IMG/VR virus record: IMGVR_UViG_3300033997_000092
Span: 124,001-188,000 of that record
Origin: a virus
Strand: one strand, 5' to 3'
Length of the DNA: 64,000 nucleotides
In this document: one piece after another, positions 8,403 through 16,094 of the stretch
How positions within the stretch are numbered: position 1 is the stretch's first letter
Layout of the letters: the number at the start of each line of letters is the position of its first letter
Program-made: the position numbers and the translations under genes
Notes under the pieces: generated by a model
What the model was told of the DNA's origin: nothing
The model's input: only the letters and a program-made list of their open reading frames with translations
Databases searched by the model: none

Positions 8403-9044
8403 ATGAGTAAAATTCCAAGCGTTAAAACTATGTCACTTCAGGAGTACAACAAAGTACACGGTAACGATGATGCGGCTCCACTTTATGTAGCTAACGTGTC
8501 CCGTGATGCCAACGTAATGTTTAGTGTCCAGCAACCAAACGGCCGTGCTGTTGCAGTGTTTATCCCAGCAACATTTGCACCTATCGATTTGACACTGCTG
8601 GCAACAAAAGCTTCTCTGGTCCAATCTACAGACTTCCGTGCAAGTCTGTCTCAGGGCCGTTTGGCAATCGTTACTCCTGAATCCGCCGAAGCCGCGCTGA
8701 AGCATCCTGTTGTTGCTGAAGAAGCACGCCGTGTACGTGAAATGAATGCTGCTCCTACAGAAGCAGGCATCACTACAGGCCAGGATCTGGATCTGACAAA
8801 CATGCGTATGACAACTGCTGCTTCTAATAGCAACGGTGTTGCGTATGAACCTACTCCATACGTAACTCAGTTGGTTGATGCTGTACGTCAGGCCGGCAAC
8901 GACGACACTCGTATCGAATCTATTTTTGTTCGCTCTACTCATAAGTTGAGCCGTGCAGATCTGGATTACATCGTTAAAGAAAATGTTGCAGGTAAGTTGA
9001 CTGACCTGTGTCTGGATGAAATCCGCGAGTTAGAAACAGCTTAA
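8403..9044 (+). CDS. Hypothetical protein, 213 aa
   Basis: A strong AAAGGATAAGATC ribosome binding site precedes the ATG. The codon pattern (regular GTT/GCT/CGT, few rare codons) suggests good expression. No recognised domain. It has a beta-rich N-terminal half (LYVANVSRDANVMFSV, GRAVAVFIPATFAP) and a helical C-terminus rich in acidic and Arg residues. It is the last gene before a bidirectional terminator. It could be structural or a DNA-associated protein; neither is shown. Confidence 0.65.
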   Translation: MSKIPSVKTMSLQEYNKVHGNDDAAPLYVANVSRDANVMFSVQQPNGRAVAVFIPATFAPIDLTLLATKASLVQSTDFRASLSQGRLAIVTPESAEAALKHPVVAEEARRVREMNAAPTEAGITTGQDLDLTNMRMTTAASNSNGVAYEPTPYVTQLVDAVRQAGNDDTRIESIFVRSTHKLSRADLDYIVKENVAGKLTDLCLDEIRELETA

Positions 9045-9052
9045 TATTTTGA

Positions 9053-9090
9053 CCAAAAAAAAAGGGAGCCCATCAGGAGCTCCCTTTTTT
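9053..9090. terminator. Bidirectional intrinsic terminator
   Basis: GGGAGC (9064-9069) and GCTCCC (9079-9084) form the stem, with an A-tract on the left and a T-tract on the right, so it works for both converging genes (8403-9044 and the primase). The left flank TTTTGACC plus A-run is shared with the terminator at 25857-25896. Confidence 0.9.
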
Positions 9091-10156
9091 ATTTGATACG
9101 CATTACAATTTGTTTTACTTCCTCTGTCTTTAACCTCAAACATCCCCTGTCTTTCAAATCACTAACAAGATGCTTCAGTAAATCAATAGGCATGTTGTCA
9201 GGATCCAGCTTTATCAAATTCCCTTTCTTATCTCGGTCTCTTGGTAGTTCATAGAAATCGACTTCTGATTGAGTGTTTACTTTTCCTTCTTCAATGAACC
9301 ATTTTATTTTCTTTGCCATTGCTTTACCTGCACTGTCGTTATCAGGTAACACAAATATAAAATCAAGTTCAAGTCTACGGAGCAACTCAAGTTTCTTTTT
9401 GCTAATGTTTTGTGATCCAAGTATAGCAAGTGCTGGTATACCGTTTAACAACAAACGCATTGCATCACGTGGACCTTCAACAAGGAATACAAAGCGTTTA
9501 CCTCTCAGTCTACGCAGCATTTCTTTTGTGTAGTGGTATGAGAACAATCCTTTTTCTTTTACCCAATCACCTTCAGACGCAACATAACTAAGCTGTCCTT
9601 CTACTTTCTTCGTCTTTGCTTTTACTGCTCCGACTAAATCTTTTCCTACCTTAACAGGGAACAGACATTGCACTTGGTGAATCGATCCTTTCTTTCCTCC
9701 GACAGCAACATATCCTCCCATGTTGTATATCAGCCATCCAGGATATTCACGCCACTCTGATGTTATTGGCCATGGCCTGAATGCAGGGCTTCCCAAGCTA
9801 ATCATCATCTGTTCGATGTTGTCTTTCTTCTGTGACAACATACTGCCTTTGATTTCTGCCAGTTTTGTTTTATACCCAGAAGTCATTAGCACACCTTTCT
9901 TAGGTGTTAGCTTTCCTATTTGCTGTAGTCCCAACTTATCTGCAAACGTATTCCAGTTACCGTGGGCTCCACATCCCAGACAGTTGAATGACCCAAGCTC
10001 GTATCTTGAATCTGTTACTACTACCACGCCACATGAAGGTGTTCTTTCATCGTGAAATGGGCATTGTACCATTACCCTGTTCTTGACGTCTTTCTTTGGG
10101 CCGTCAACTTTTTCAAGTTCGGCCATTACTATAGAGTGAGCATCCATAGCAGTCAT
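9089..10156 (-). CDS. DnaG-type DNA primase
   Basis: The 355-residue protein makes RNA primers for replication. A CHC2-type zinc module is at the N-terminus (C32, H35, C59, C62 in CPFHDERTPSC and CLGC). A TOPRIM core follows: FLVEGPRDAM with E227, AILGSQNIS, then VLPDNDSAG with D272 and D274. It is shorter than bacterial DnaG (about 580 aa) and lacks an obvious helicase-binding C-terminal domain, as is common in phage primases. The start has AGGTGA 5 bp upstream. It is a single-gene minus-strand unit with its own CTGTAAATT element 30 bp upstream, convergent with 8403-9044. Confidence 0.92.
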   Translation of the reverse strand: MTAMDAHSIVMAELEKVDGPKKDVKNRVMVQCPFHDERTPSCGVVVVTDSRYELGSFNCLGCGAHGNWNTFADKLGLQQIGKLTPKKGVLMTSGYKTKLAEIKGSMLSQKKDNIEQMMISLGSPAFRPWPITSEWREYPGWLIYNMGGYVAVGGKKGSIHQVQCLFPVKVGKDLVGAVKAKTKKVEGQLSYVASEGDWVKEKGLFSYHYTKEMLRRLRGKRFVFLVEGPRDAMRLLLNGIPALAILGSQNISKKKLELLRRLELDFIFVLPDNDSAGKAMAKKIKWFIEEGKVNTQSEVDFYELPRDRDKKGNLIKLDPDNMPIDLLKHLVSDLKDRGCLRLKTEEVKQIVMRIK

Positions 10157-10169
10157 AGGATCACCTCAT

Positions 10170-10194
10170 TACTAATTTAGTAGTGAATTTACAG
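10170..10194 (-). promoter_or_regulatory. CTGTAAATT motif and palindrome upstream of primase
   Basis: On the minus strand CTGTAAATT (10194-10186) is followed by a perfect 13-bp palindrome TACTAAATTAGTA (10182-10170), just before the primase ribosome binding site. The palindrome could be an operator or a small RNA hairpin masking the leader. It lies in the 59-bp gap between divergent genes. Confidence 0.5.
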
Positions 10195-10215
10195 TAATCT
10201 AAAAGGTGAGAATAA

Positions 10216-10503
10216 ATGCTTGCGTCTTCTATGAGAAATATAAAAACTAAACCTTCACGCGCCTTATTGATTGCTCCTATGTTCAGTGACGTTGATATGG
10301 AAGCCTGTGAAGTTATCCACGACTCTACTGTAAAGTGTTATATATTACCAATCAAAGTAGAGGATCTGGCTCGCCGTGTAGTGAAATCAAACCATTTCTT
10401 AGGTCGCACAAGTTCTGATAAGTTGTATGTTATGCAACTGAAAACAGGACAGACTTACAATGTTATTGATTTGGGTAACGACAGCCTGATGATACTGATA
10501 TGA
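10216..10503 (+). CDS. Hypothetical protein, 95 aa
   Basis: The ATG follows AGGTGAGAATAA. A basic N-terminus is followed by a compact alpha/beta sequence. No family recognised. It is divergent from the primase and overlaps the Cas4-like nuclease gene by ATGA, so it heads the long plus-strand operon and may be coupled to the nuclease. Confidence 0.65.
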   Translation: MLASSMRNIKTKPSRALLIAPMFSDVDMEACEVIHDSTVKCYILPIKVEDLARRVVKSNHFLGRTSSDKLYVMQLKTGQTYNVIDLGNDSLMILI

Positions 10504-11609
10504 TGTTCAAACCTATTAAGAAGGCGGCCACGACCGCTTTCGACTTTAATGCTTCAATGCAGGATTACAATCCAAATCGTCATGCGCCTTTGAGTAAGCT
10601 GGTTAATGAAGCCATGACTTCTGAGGTAGTTCTTCCTCGTGGCCGTGGTCCTGAGTTTAGACCCAGCTCGTTTCCAAGTTGTCCTATTTTAAACTGGATG
10701 AAGCTGATTCGATTTAAACATCTTGGCAATGTCGAAGCACTGCATTATTTCGGAATGGAGTATTATACTTCTGTTGGTACAACTGTCCACGAGAAGATTC
10801 AATACTTCATGGGCTTCACAGGTAAAATGTGGGGACACTGGAAGTGCATTAATCCAACGTGCCGCGAAGCACACAAAGCGGCTGACAAGCTCGACCCGTT
10901 AGGCAATGTCATTGCTGAAGGTAAGCCAACACGCCGATGTACAACAAACAACAAGTGTCCTGAATGTGCTGAGCCTATGTTCTACATAGAGTTCACTTTG
11001 AAGTTCCGCGGTGTCAAAGGTCACATCGATGGAATTGTAAAACTGGACAACGGTAAATGGATTGTTCTTGATTACAAGACAACTTCCATGAAGAAAGTAC
11101 GCAAAGGTTTATTTCCTGAAAAGAAACACTTGCACCAACTACCATTCTACACTTACGTCCTTGAAAAGAAATACGGCAAGAAGTATGGCATGAAGATTGA
11201 CCACTTCTCGCTTATCTATATACCCAGAGATAACCCACGAGCTTTCTTTGAGTACAAGGAAAAGTGGACAGACAACTGGCGTGTGCGCTGTGCTAAGCGC
11301 TTTGATGCCGAATGTGCTAAATGGGAAGCAATACGTGAAGACGTTGCTGGTGATACATTCCACAATGTTGTTGCCCACAAACCTTGCGCTTGTCCTGCCG
11401 ACTACAGAAATAAAATGTACGGCTTTGGTTCCTGTGTTATGGAATCAGTCTGCTTCTCTAGCGGCAAACTCAAAGGAACACTAGCTACGTGGTTAGACAT
11501 TCACAAACGCAAACCTCCAAGACTAAAAGCTTTCGAGGACGTTGTTGAAATGGTCACCCACGGTGAGTACAAAGCCAAAGCAACAAAATCTAAGGCACTC
11601 TCTATATGA
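10500..11609 (+). CDS. Cas4/RecB-like PD-(D/E)XK nuclease with cysteine clusters
   Basis: The 369-residue protein has an H97 (TTVHEKI), then GHIDGIV with D177 and IVLDYKTTS with D191 and K193, the catalytic core of RecB/Cas4 exonucleases. C61 in the N-terminal part and C296, C298, C312 and C318 near the C-terminus match the spread of Fe-S cysteines of Cas4/AddB-type enzymes. An insert at about 116-156 has two more CxxxC/CxxC pairs that may bind zinc. It probably processes DNA ends during recombination or replication. It is coupled to genes on both sides by ATGA overlaps. There is no CRISPR array in the window, so no adaptation role is implied. Confidence 0.82.
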   Translation: MMFKPIKKAATTAFDFNASMQDYNPNRHAPLSKLVNEAMTSEVVLPRGRGPEFRPSSFPSCPILNWMKLIRFKHLGNVEALHYFGMEYYTSVGTTVHEKIQYFMGFTGKMWGHWKCINPTCREAHKAADKLDPLGNVIAEGKPTRRCTTNNKCPECAEPMFYIEFTLKFRGVKGHIDGIVKLDNGKWIVLDYKTTSMKKVRKGLFPEKKHLHQLPFYTYVLEKKYGKKYGMKIDHFSLIYIPRDNPRAFFEYKEKWTDNWRVRCAKRFDAECAKWEAIREDVAGDTFHNVVAHKPCACPADYRNKMYGFGSCVMESVCFSSGKLKGTLATWLDIHKRKPPRLKAFEDVVEMVTHGEYKAKATKSKALSI

Positions 11610-11989
11610 AGAACACATTGGAGAAGTTACTTAGAATACGATCTAAGTTACCTCAGTCTGTTCAAAGTATACTTGATGTCAACTTGGATCAATCAATACC
11701 CAATATCCATATCTATCTTCACAACATATATTGGGCGCACATACACTTACAGGAAGCAATCACCGAACGTGACCGTATAGTGCCTGCAAAGAAAAGACAC
11801 TTGCAGGTAGTTAAAGCTTCAGGTAAAATAACGAACCACTATAGTTCAGTCAAGCTTGAGTCTTTAGACAGAGCATTGATAAGGCTGGACCGTGCGATTG
11901 TAACCAAACAGGATATAATCGAAATGTACGCTAAAAAAGTTGAGGAACTTTTAGATGCTCATAGAACTAAATTTAGCAAAACCGCTTGA
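11606..11989 (+). CDS. Hypothetical helical protein, 127 aa
   Basis: It overlaps the nuclease gene by ATGA. It is basic and almost entirely helical, with a segment KLESLDRALIRLDRAIVTKQ suggesting a coiled coil. No recognised domain. The next start lies 35 bp inside its 3' end. Confidence 0.6.
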   Translation: MKNTLEKLLRIRSKLPQSVQSILDVNLDQSIPNIHIYLHNIYWAHIHLQEAITERDRIVPAKKRHLQVVKASGKITNHYSSVKLESLDRALIRLDRAIVTKQDIIEMYAKKVEELLDAHRTKFSKTA

Positions 11990-12377
11990 GTCAACTAGTG
12001 GCAACAGTGACTTGAAGTTGCAGACACGTTTAGGCGATACTGGATCTTCAAACATTCGTCCAGAGGGACATGAAGAATTGGTAAAAGCTGAACAAGCCCG
12101 AACTAAAAAGCGTTTGCGTAAGATGACGTTGGACTTGGCTGTTGACGATGCTCAGCTAGATGAAGAAACCAAAAAACAAGAGAAAGAGCTTGATAAACTA
12201 CGGCAGGTTAATTTCTCTTTTGGTACTAAGTCTAAAAAGCCAAGTAAAGGTGTTAAACCAAAAGCTCCTGAAAAAGACGAAGAGGAAGAACCTGAAGAGG
12301 AGCCTGATGAAGGTGAATCTGATGCTGGCGATGAAGAAGACCAGGCCGACGACGAAGAAGCTGAAGGCGACGAGTAA
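11955..12377 (+). CDS. Hypothetical protein with acidic tail, 140 aa
   Basis: The ATG at 11955 lies within the previous gene but has GAGGAAC upstream. The N-terminal half is helical and basic (ARTKKRLRKM). The last 45 residues are almost entirely Glu, Asp, Pro and Ala. Such tails can mimic DNA charge or recruit basic proteins; function is unknown. It is the last gene before the CTGTAAATA/terminator-like element at 12389. Confidence 0.6.
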   Translation: MLIELNLAKPLESTSGNSDLKLQTRLGDTGSSNIRPEGHEELVKAEQARTKKRLRKMTLDLAVDDAQLDEETKKQEKELDKLRQVNFSFGTKSKKPSKGVKPKAPEKDEEEEPEEEPDEGESDAGDEEDQADDEEAEGDE

Positions 12378-12388
12378 CATCTATAAAA

Positions 12389-12427
12389 CTGTAAATACCT
12401 GTCTATACGACGGGTATTTTTATTTTT
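12389..12427 (+). promoter_or_regulatory. CTGTAAATA motif overlapping a weak terminator-like hairpin
   Basis: CTGTAAATA at 12389-12397, 43 bp before the ParB-like gene, overlaps AAATACC/GGTATTT (12393-12399 with 12413-12419), which is followed by TTATTTTT. It could end the upstream transcript and start the DNA-modification operon. The stem is AT-rich, so termination is uncertain. Confidence 0.45.
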
Positions 12428-12439
12428 GGCGGAAAAAAC

Positions 12440-13399
12440 ATGGCTAAAGACAAAGTGAAAGAAAAGAAGAAAGCTAAGGCTGTTGACAAGAATGATGTCA
12501 AGTCAGGCAAGAAGCCAGGCAGGAGAGAACAGGCTGCCAGCTCCAAGAAGCTGATTAAGTCAAAAGGTCCTGAGTTTAAAAAGAACAACAAGACCGCCTC
12601 ACGCACTACTGATTTTACGGTAGATGATTTCAAAGAAGCTCCGTATAACCCGCGATATATCAGCCCTGTAGAATTGCAGCGCTTAGGTAAATCGATGACA
12701 ACATACGGTGACTTGAGCGGTATTGTTTTCAACAGGCACTCGGGTGTGACTATTTCTGGTCACCAGCGCTTGAAGCAAGTACGCTTGTATGAACACGGCA
12801 CTGTACTGAAAGATGTAAAAGATGACGGTTACGGTACTGTTGCTGAAGGTTACGTATGGTACAAAGGTCCTAACGGCAAAGTTCGCATTCCATTACGTGT
12901 AGTTGATTGGTCAGATAAGAAAGCTGAATTCGCAGCCAACATCGCAGCAAACGCACACGGTGGTTCGTTCGATAACAAACTGCTGGCTAACTTGGTTGAA
13001 GCAATTGAACCAGGTGACGGCGAGTTCGATATTGATTTACTTGGTATCGATCCTATTACAATCAAAACACTTCCTTATGAAGACAAGATCGGCGATGCTA
13101 ATAAAGAAACGTCTCCGTCAGGTTCCGGTCCATCGTTTGCAGAGTTCAACTCAGAAAGCTTCGACGGCGAGTTGGTACATGAATGTCCTCGTTGTAGTAT
13201 GCGCTTCAACGACAACGGTGAAGAAGTTGTCCGTAAAGGTTACTCTGAGCCTGAAGACGATGACGAAGAAGATGAAAAGCCTTCAAAGAAAAAGTCAAAG
13301 TCAAAGAAGGACAAAGACAAGCCTTTGAAGAAAGGCGCAAAAGAGCTTGCTGAGTTTTCTACTCCGGCTAAGAAAAAGCCCAAGAAGAAATCAAAATAA
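12440..13399 (+). CDS. ParB-like N-terminal domain protein of the modification cassette
   Basis: The 319-residue protein has a Lys-rich N-terminus (about 60 residues), then a ParB/sulfiredoxin-like domain: PYNPRYISPVELQRLGKSM, IVFNRHSGVTISGHQRLKQV and RIPLRVVDWSDKKAEFAANI. SGHQRL replaces the usual DGxHR box. This domain commonly precedes DNA methyltransferases in phages and may target or nick DNA. A CPRC pair near residue 247 may bind zinc. The C-terminus is a KSKSKKDKDK-type low-complexity tail. The methyltransferase starts 12 bp downstream, so the two are probably one unit. Enzymatic activity is not shown. Confidence 0.75.
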   Translation: MAKDKVKEKKKAKAVDKNDVKSGKKPGRREQAASSKKLIKSKGPEFKKNNKTASRTTDFTVDDFKEAPYNPRYISPVELQRLGKSMTTYGDLSGIVFNRHSGVTISGHQRLKQVRLYEHGTVLKDVKDDGYGTVAEGYVWYKGPNGKVRIPLRVVDWSDKKAEFAANIAANAHGGSFDNKLLANLVEAIEPGDGEFDIDLLGIDPITIKTLPYEDKIGDANKETSPSGSGPSFAEFNSESFDGELVHECPRCSMRFNDNGEEVVRKGYSEPEDDDEEDEKPSKKKSKSKKDKDKPLKKGAKELAEFSTPAKKKPKKKSK

Positions 13400-13411
13400 A
13401 AGGAACGATTC

Positions 13412-14479
13412 ATGGCCAAAACAAAAAAGGCTGAAAAAGAATCGGCAGCAATGCGTATCAGTAGGCTGGTACCATTCGCTGTCCCTTCTATTAAGAAAAT
13501 CAACAAACATCCTAAACGCTATAAGTCCATAAGCTTGTTCGCTGGCTGTGGTGGCAGTAGTACGGGAATGAAGATGGCTGGATTTGATGTAATCTATGCC
13601 AATGAGTTTGTTGATATTGCCGCCGATACTTATGCTGCCAATGCTACATCACATACAAAAGTTGATCGCACAGACATTCGTAAAATCAAGTTCACTTCCC
13701 TTATGCGTGAACTTGGACTTAAAGAAGGCGAACTTGATCATATGGACGGTTCTCCTCCTTGCTCTAGTTTTAGTACAGCAGGTAAGCGTGAAGAAGATTG
13801 GGGTAAAGAGAAAGCCTACTCCGAAGATAAAGTCCAACGTACGGATGACCTGTTCCATGAATTCTGCCGCGCGCTACGTGCGTTTAAGCCAAAGACTTTT
13901 GATGCAGAGAATGTTTCTGGTCTTGTGAAGGGCATGGCTAAAGGTTACTTCCGTGAGATTGCTAAGCACCTTGAAGATTGTGGTTATGTTGTTGCTGCAC
14001 AGCTTCTTGATGCTAGTTGGCTCGGTGTTCCGCAGGCCCGTCAACGTATTGTGTTTGTTGGTGTCCGCAAAGACCTTGCAAAGAAGTACGGCTTCAAGCC
14101 TGTGTTTCCTAAACCTCTGTATCGTCAGGTTACTGTTCGTGAGTGTTTGCCTGACATAGCACGTATCAAAACGAAAGTACAGAGCGTTATCAAGTACGTT
14201 GATAGTAACAGGCCTAACAGTACGATTACAGCCAGTGATAGTTTAACTAGCCCGACAGCTAAATTCAGTGACGGTGGCTACATTGAAACATTTGACGGCG
14301 AACAACGCAAGTACAACATAGATGAACTGCGCGTCATCTGTGGGTTCCCTAGCGATTTCAAATTGTTAGGAACCTATGAACAACAATTTGAACGTCTTGG
14401 TCGTAGTCATGTGCCTGTGCAGATGTATTGGGTATGTAAAACTATTGCCGATGAAATTCTCGATAAGATTAAGGATTAG
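13412..14479 (+). CDS. C5-cytosine DNA methyltransferase homologue with altered motif X
   Basis: The 355-residue protein carries the ordered motifs of C5-cytosine methyltransferases: motif I SLFAGCGGSSTG (41-52), motif IV GSPPCSSFSTAG with catalytic C117, motif VI ENV (166-168), motif VIII QARQR (208-212) and LRVICGFPSDF near 306-316. Motif X, normally GNxVP, reads GRSHVPV (330-336). The cofactor-contacting Asn is missing: Arg331 follows the Gly, or Ser332 takes its place if VPV is aligned. Engineered C5-methyltransferases with Lys or Arg at this Asn are reported (from memory) to accept carboxy-SAM. Because a CmoA homologue follows 2 bp later, the enzyme may transfer a carboxymethyl group to cytosine. 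Target sequence unknown. Confidence 0.9.
   Translation: MAKTKKAEKESAAMRISRLVPFAVPSIKKINKHPKRYKSISLFAGCGGSSTGMKMAGFDVIYANEFVDIAADTYAANATSHTKVDRTDIRKIKFTSLMRELGLKEGELDHMDGSPPCSSFSTAGKREEDWGKEKAYSEDKVQRTDDLFHEFCRALRAFKPKTFDAENVSGLVKGMAKGYFREIAKHLEDCGYVVAAQLLDASWLGVPQARQRIVFVGVRKDLAKKYGFKPVFPKPLYRQVTVRECLPDIARIKTKVQSVIKYVDSNRPNSTITASDSLTSPTAKFSDGGYIETFDGEQRKYNIDELRVICGFPSDFKLLGTYEQQFERLGRSHVPVQMYWVCKTIADEILDKIKD
14399..14419 (+). other. Variant motif X of the C5-methyltransferase
   Basis: These codons encode GRSHVPV, residues 330-336. The canonical Asn of GNxVP is absent, with Arg or Ser in its place depending on where one aligns the extra residue. The change is at the SAM carboxypropyl/sulfonium side of the pocket, which is why it matters for cofactor choice. 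Confidence 0.8.
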
Positions 14480-14481
14480 TT

Positions 14482-15258
14482 ATGTCTGAGAGTGGAGATA
14501 ACCACGTAGCCGATGATGGTGCTAAATGGTCCTTTGACGAAAAGGTAACTGCTTCGTTTGACGCTATGCTAGCCGACAGCATTCCAAGCTACGAAACTAT
14601 GCGTAACCTGTGTTTCGAGCTTGGTAAAAACTTTGTCCACAAAGGCAGCCTTATTGTTGACTTGGGCGCCAGTCGCGGTCAGAGTATACAGCGCTTTGTA
14701 GATCATTTCGATTCTATTTACGCGCCGACTGCCTTTGATGTTACTGGTCTTTCATCTGATGGTGTACAGCACGTACTCTTTGAGATTAGTCCTCCTATGA
14801 TGGACGTACTCAAAGATAAATTTTCATTGGCACCAAATATAATGTTGTGTCCAAACGACATTACTGTCCGTGGAAACATCAGTGCTGTGTGCAAGCCAAA
14901 AGCAGCCAGTTTGATTATGAGTATTCTGACAATTCAGTTTACTCCGATTGAGTACCGATTGCAGATCATCGATGAAATCTATCAGAGCTTAGAGCCTGGC
15001 GGTGCTTTTATTTTTGTTGAGAAAGTAATAGGCAATTCAGCACACATTGACCGACTCATGGTAAAAGAATACCTGGCACTAAAAGCCGATCACGGTTACA
15101 CTCAAGAGCAAATCAACAAGAAACGCAAAGCTCTTGAAGGTGTTCTCGTTCCTGTAACCGCCAAGTTTAACGAAGAAATGTTGCGTGATAGTGGATTCCG
15201 TTCTGTTGACTGTTTCTATCGTCACTTAAACTTTGCTGGCTGGATAGCTATCAAATGA
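14482..15258 (+). CDS. CmoA-like carboxy-S-adenosylmethionine synthase
   Basis: The 258-residue protein resembles E. coli CmoA along its whole length: WSFDEKVTASFDAMLADSIPSYE (16-38), motif I IVDLGASRG (58-66), FEISPPMM (100-107), LTIQFTPIEYRLQIIDEIYQ then LEPGGAFIFVEK (149-181), HGYTQEQINKKRKALEGV (204-221) and a final RHLNFAGWIAIK. CmoA converts SAM and prephenate to carboxy-SAM. The KKR at 213-215 aligns with the E. coli segment holding the Arg that contacts the added carboxylate. In bacteria CmoA serves tRNA cmo5U through CmoB; no CmoB is present here. Position between a C5-methyltransferase and an amide-forming enzyme points to DNA instead. Confidence 0.87.
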   Translation: MSESGDNHVADDGAKWSFDEKVTASFDAMLADSIPSYETMRNLCFELGKNFVHKGSLIVDLGASRGQSIQRFVDHFDSIYAPTAFDVTGLSSDGVQHVLFEISPPMMDVLKDKFSLAPNIMLCPNDITVRGNISAVCKPKAASLIMSILTIQFTPIEYRLQIIDEIYQSLEPGGAFIFVEKVIGNSAHIDRLMVKEYLALKADHGYTQEQINKKRKALEGVLVPVTAKFNEEMLRDSGFRSVDCFYRHLNFAGWIAIK

Positions 15259-16094
15259 AGAAAAAGAAACTTCCAAAAGTAAGGAAACTATTGGGAGAAG
15301 CATTGCAGCCACATCGTAAAAAGCGTTGTGGCGTTTTGCTTTCTGCTGGTGTGGATTCTCACAGTGTTTTACATGCCTGTTTGGATGTAGGCATACGACC
15401 ACTCGTAATAAGCTTTACTCGTCGTGATCACGAAAGCCGTGACTTCAAATCGGCACGTGAAGCTGCAACTCGTTTAGGATTGGATTTCTTTCCTGTCTAT
15501 CTTAAATCAGATCCAGAAGTTCTTGTACGTTATTTGCGCCATGCTGCAAAGCACGGTGTTCGTGGTAAAGCCGCTTTCGAGTGTCTATATCCGATGATGG
15601 CAACTGCCCGTAAGTTAAAACGTAAAGGCATAAAGATCGATTGTTTATTTTCCGGTTACGGTGCCGACGCCTTCTTTGCTTTGAGTAAGAAAGGATGTAT
15701 GCACTACCGTGACAAGATGGCTGAATACGCACTGGAAGCACATGCCCGATATGTCCGTAAAGGATCCCAGCTTGATATTCTCAAACGGTATTTCAAAGAT
15801 GTTGCCTGTGTCAAGTACAGTAGTCCGTGGTGTGCCGAATCTATCCGTGACAGCTTTACAAGACACACGTACTCACATGACGACTTAAACAAGCCAAAAC
15901 AAAAATGGCCTGTACGCAGAGACTTTGACAAAGAGTTCTCTGAGTCAAAAATTTTCAACCACACAAACTACCAGTTGGGTGATAGTGGTATTAGTGCAAT
16001 GTTCCTGCAGTTGCTCGATCACCGCATAAATAGCAAAAACTATAAATCAACTACTGGTATATACAACGACATTGTTCGGAGTCTCGATAAATGA
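15255..16094 (+). CDS. Asparagine-synthetase-like ATP-dependent amide synthetase (no glutaminase domain)
   Basis: The 279-residue protein has the PP-loop LLSAGVDSHSVL (S30-S35 as SxGxDS) and FSGYGADAFF (132-141), matching the SGxGADExF motif of AsnB-type enzymes. These adenylate a carboxylate and let an amine displace AMP. The N-terminal Ntn glutaminase domain of AsnB is absent, so the nitrogen donor would be free ammonia, another amine or a partner protein. A Lys-rich N-terminus could contact DNA. It overlaps the CmoA-like gene by ATGA and the next gene by ATGA. I infer that its substrate is the carboxymethyl group on cytosine. Another PP-loop reaction remains possible. Confidence 0.8.
   Translation: MKKKKLPKVRKLLGEALQPHRKKRCGVLLSAGVDSHSVLHACLDVGIRPLVISFTRRDHESRDFKSAREAATRLGLDFFPVYLKSDPEVLVRYLRHAAKHGVRGKAAFECLYPMMATARKLKRKGIKIDCLFSGYGADAFFALSKKGCMHYRDKMAEYALEAHARYVRKGSQLDILKRYFKDVACVKYSSPWCAESIRDSFTRHTYSHDDLNKPKQKWPVRRDFDKEFSESKIFNHTNYQLGDSGISAMFLQLLDHRINSKNYKSTTGIYNDIVRSLDK

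Noticed and set aside
12440-13399. ParB-like protein as a plasmid partition factor
   Set aside because: No ParA partner or parS-like repeats are seen. The domain is directly upstream of a DNA methyltransferase, a common phage arrangement.
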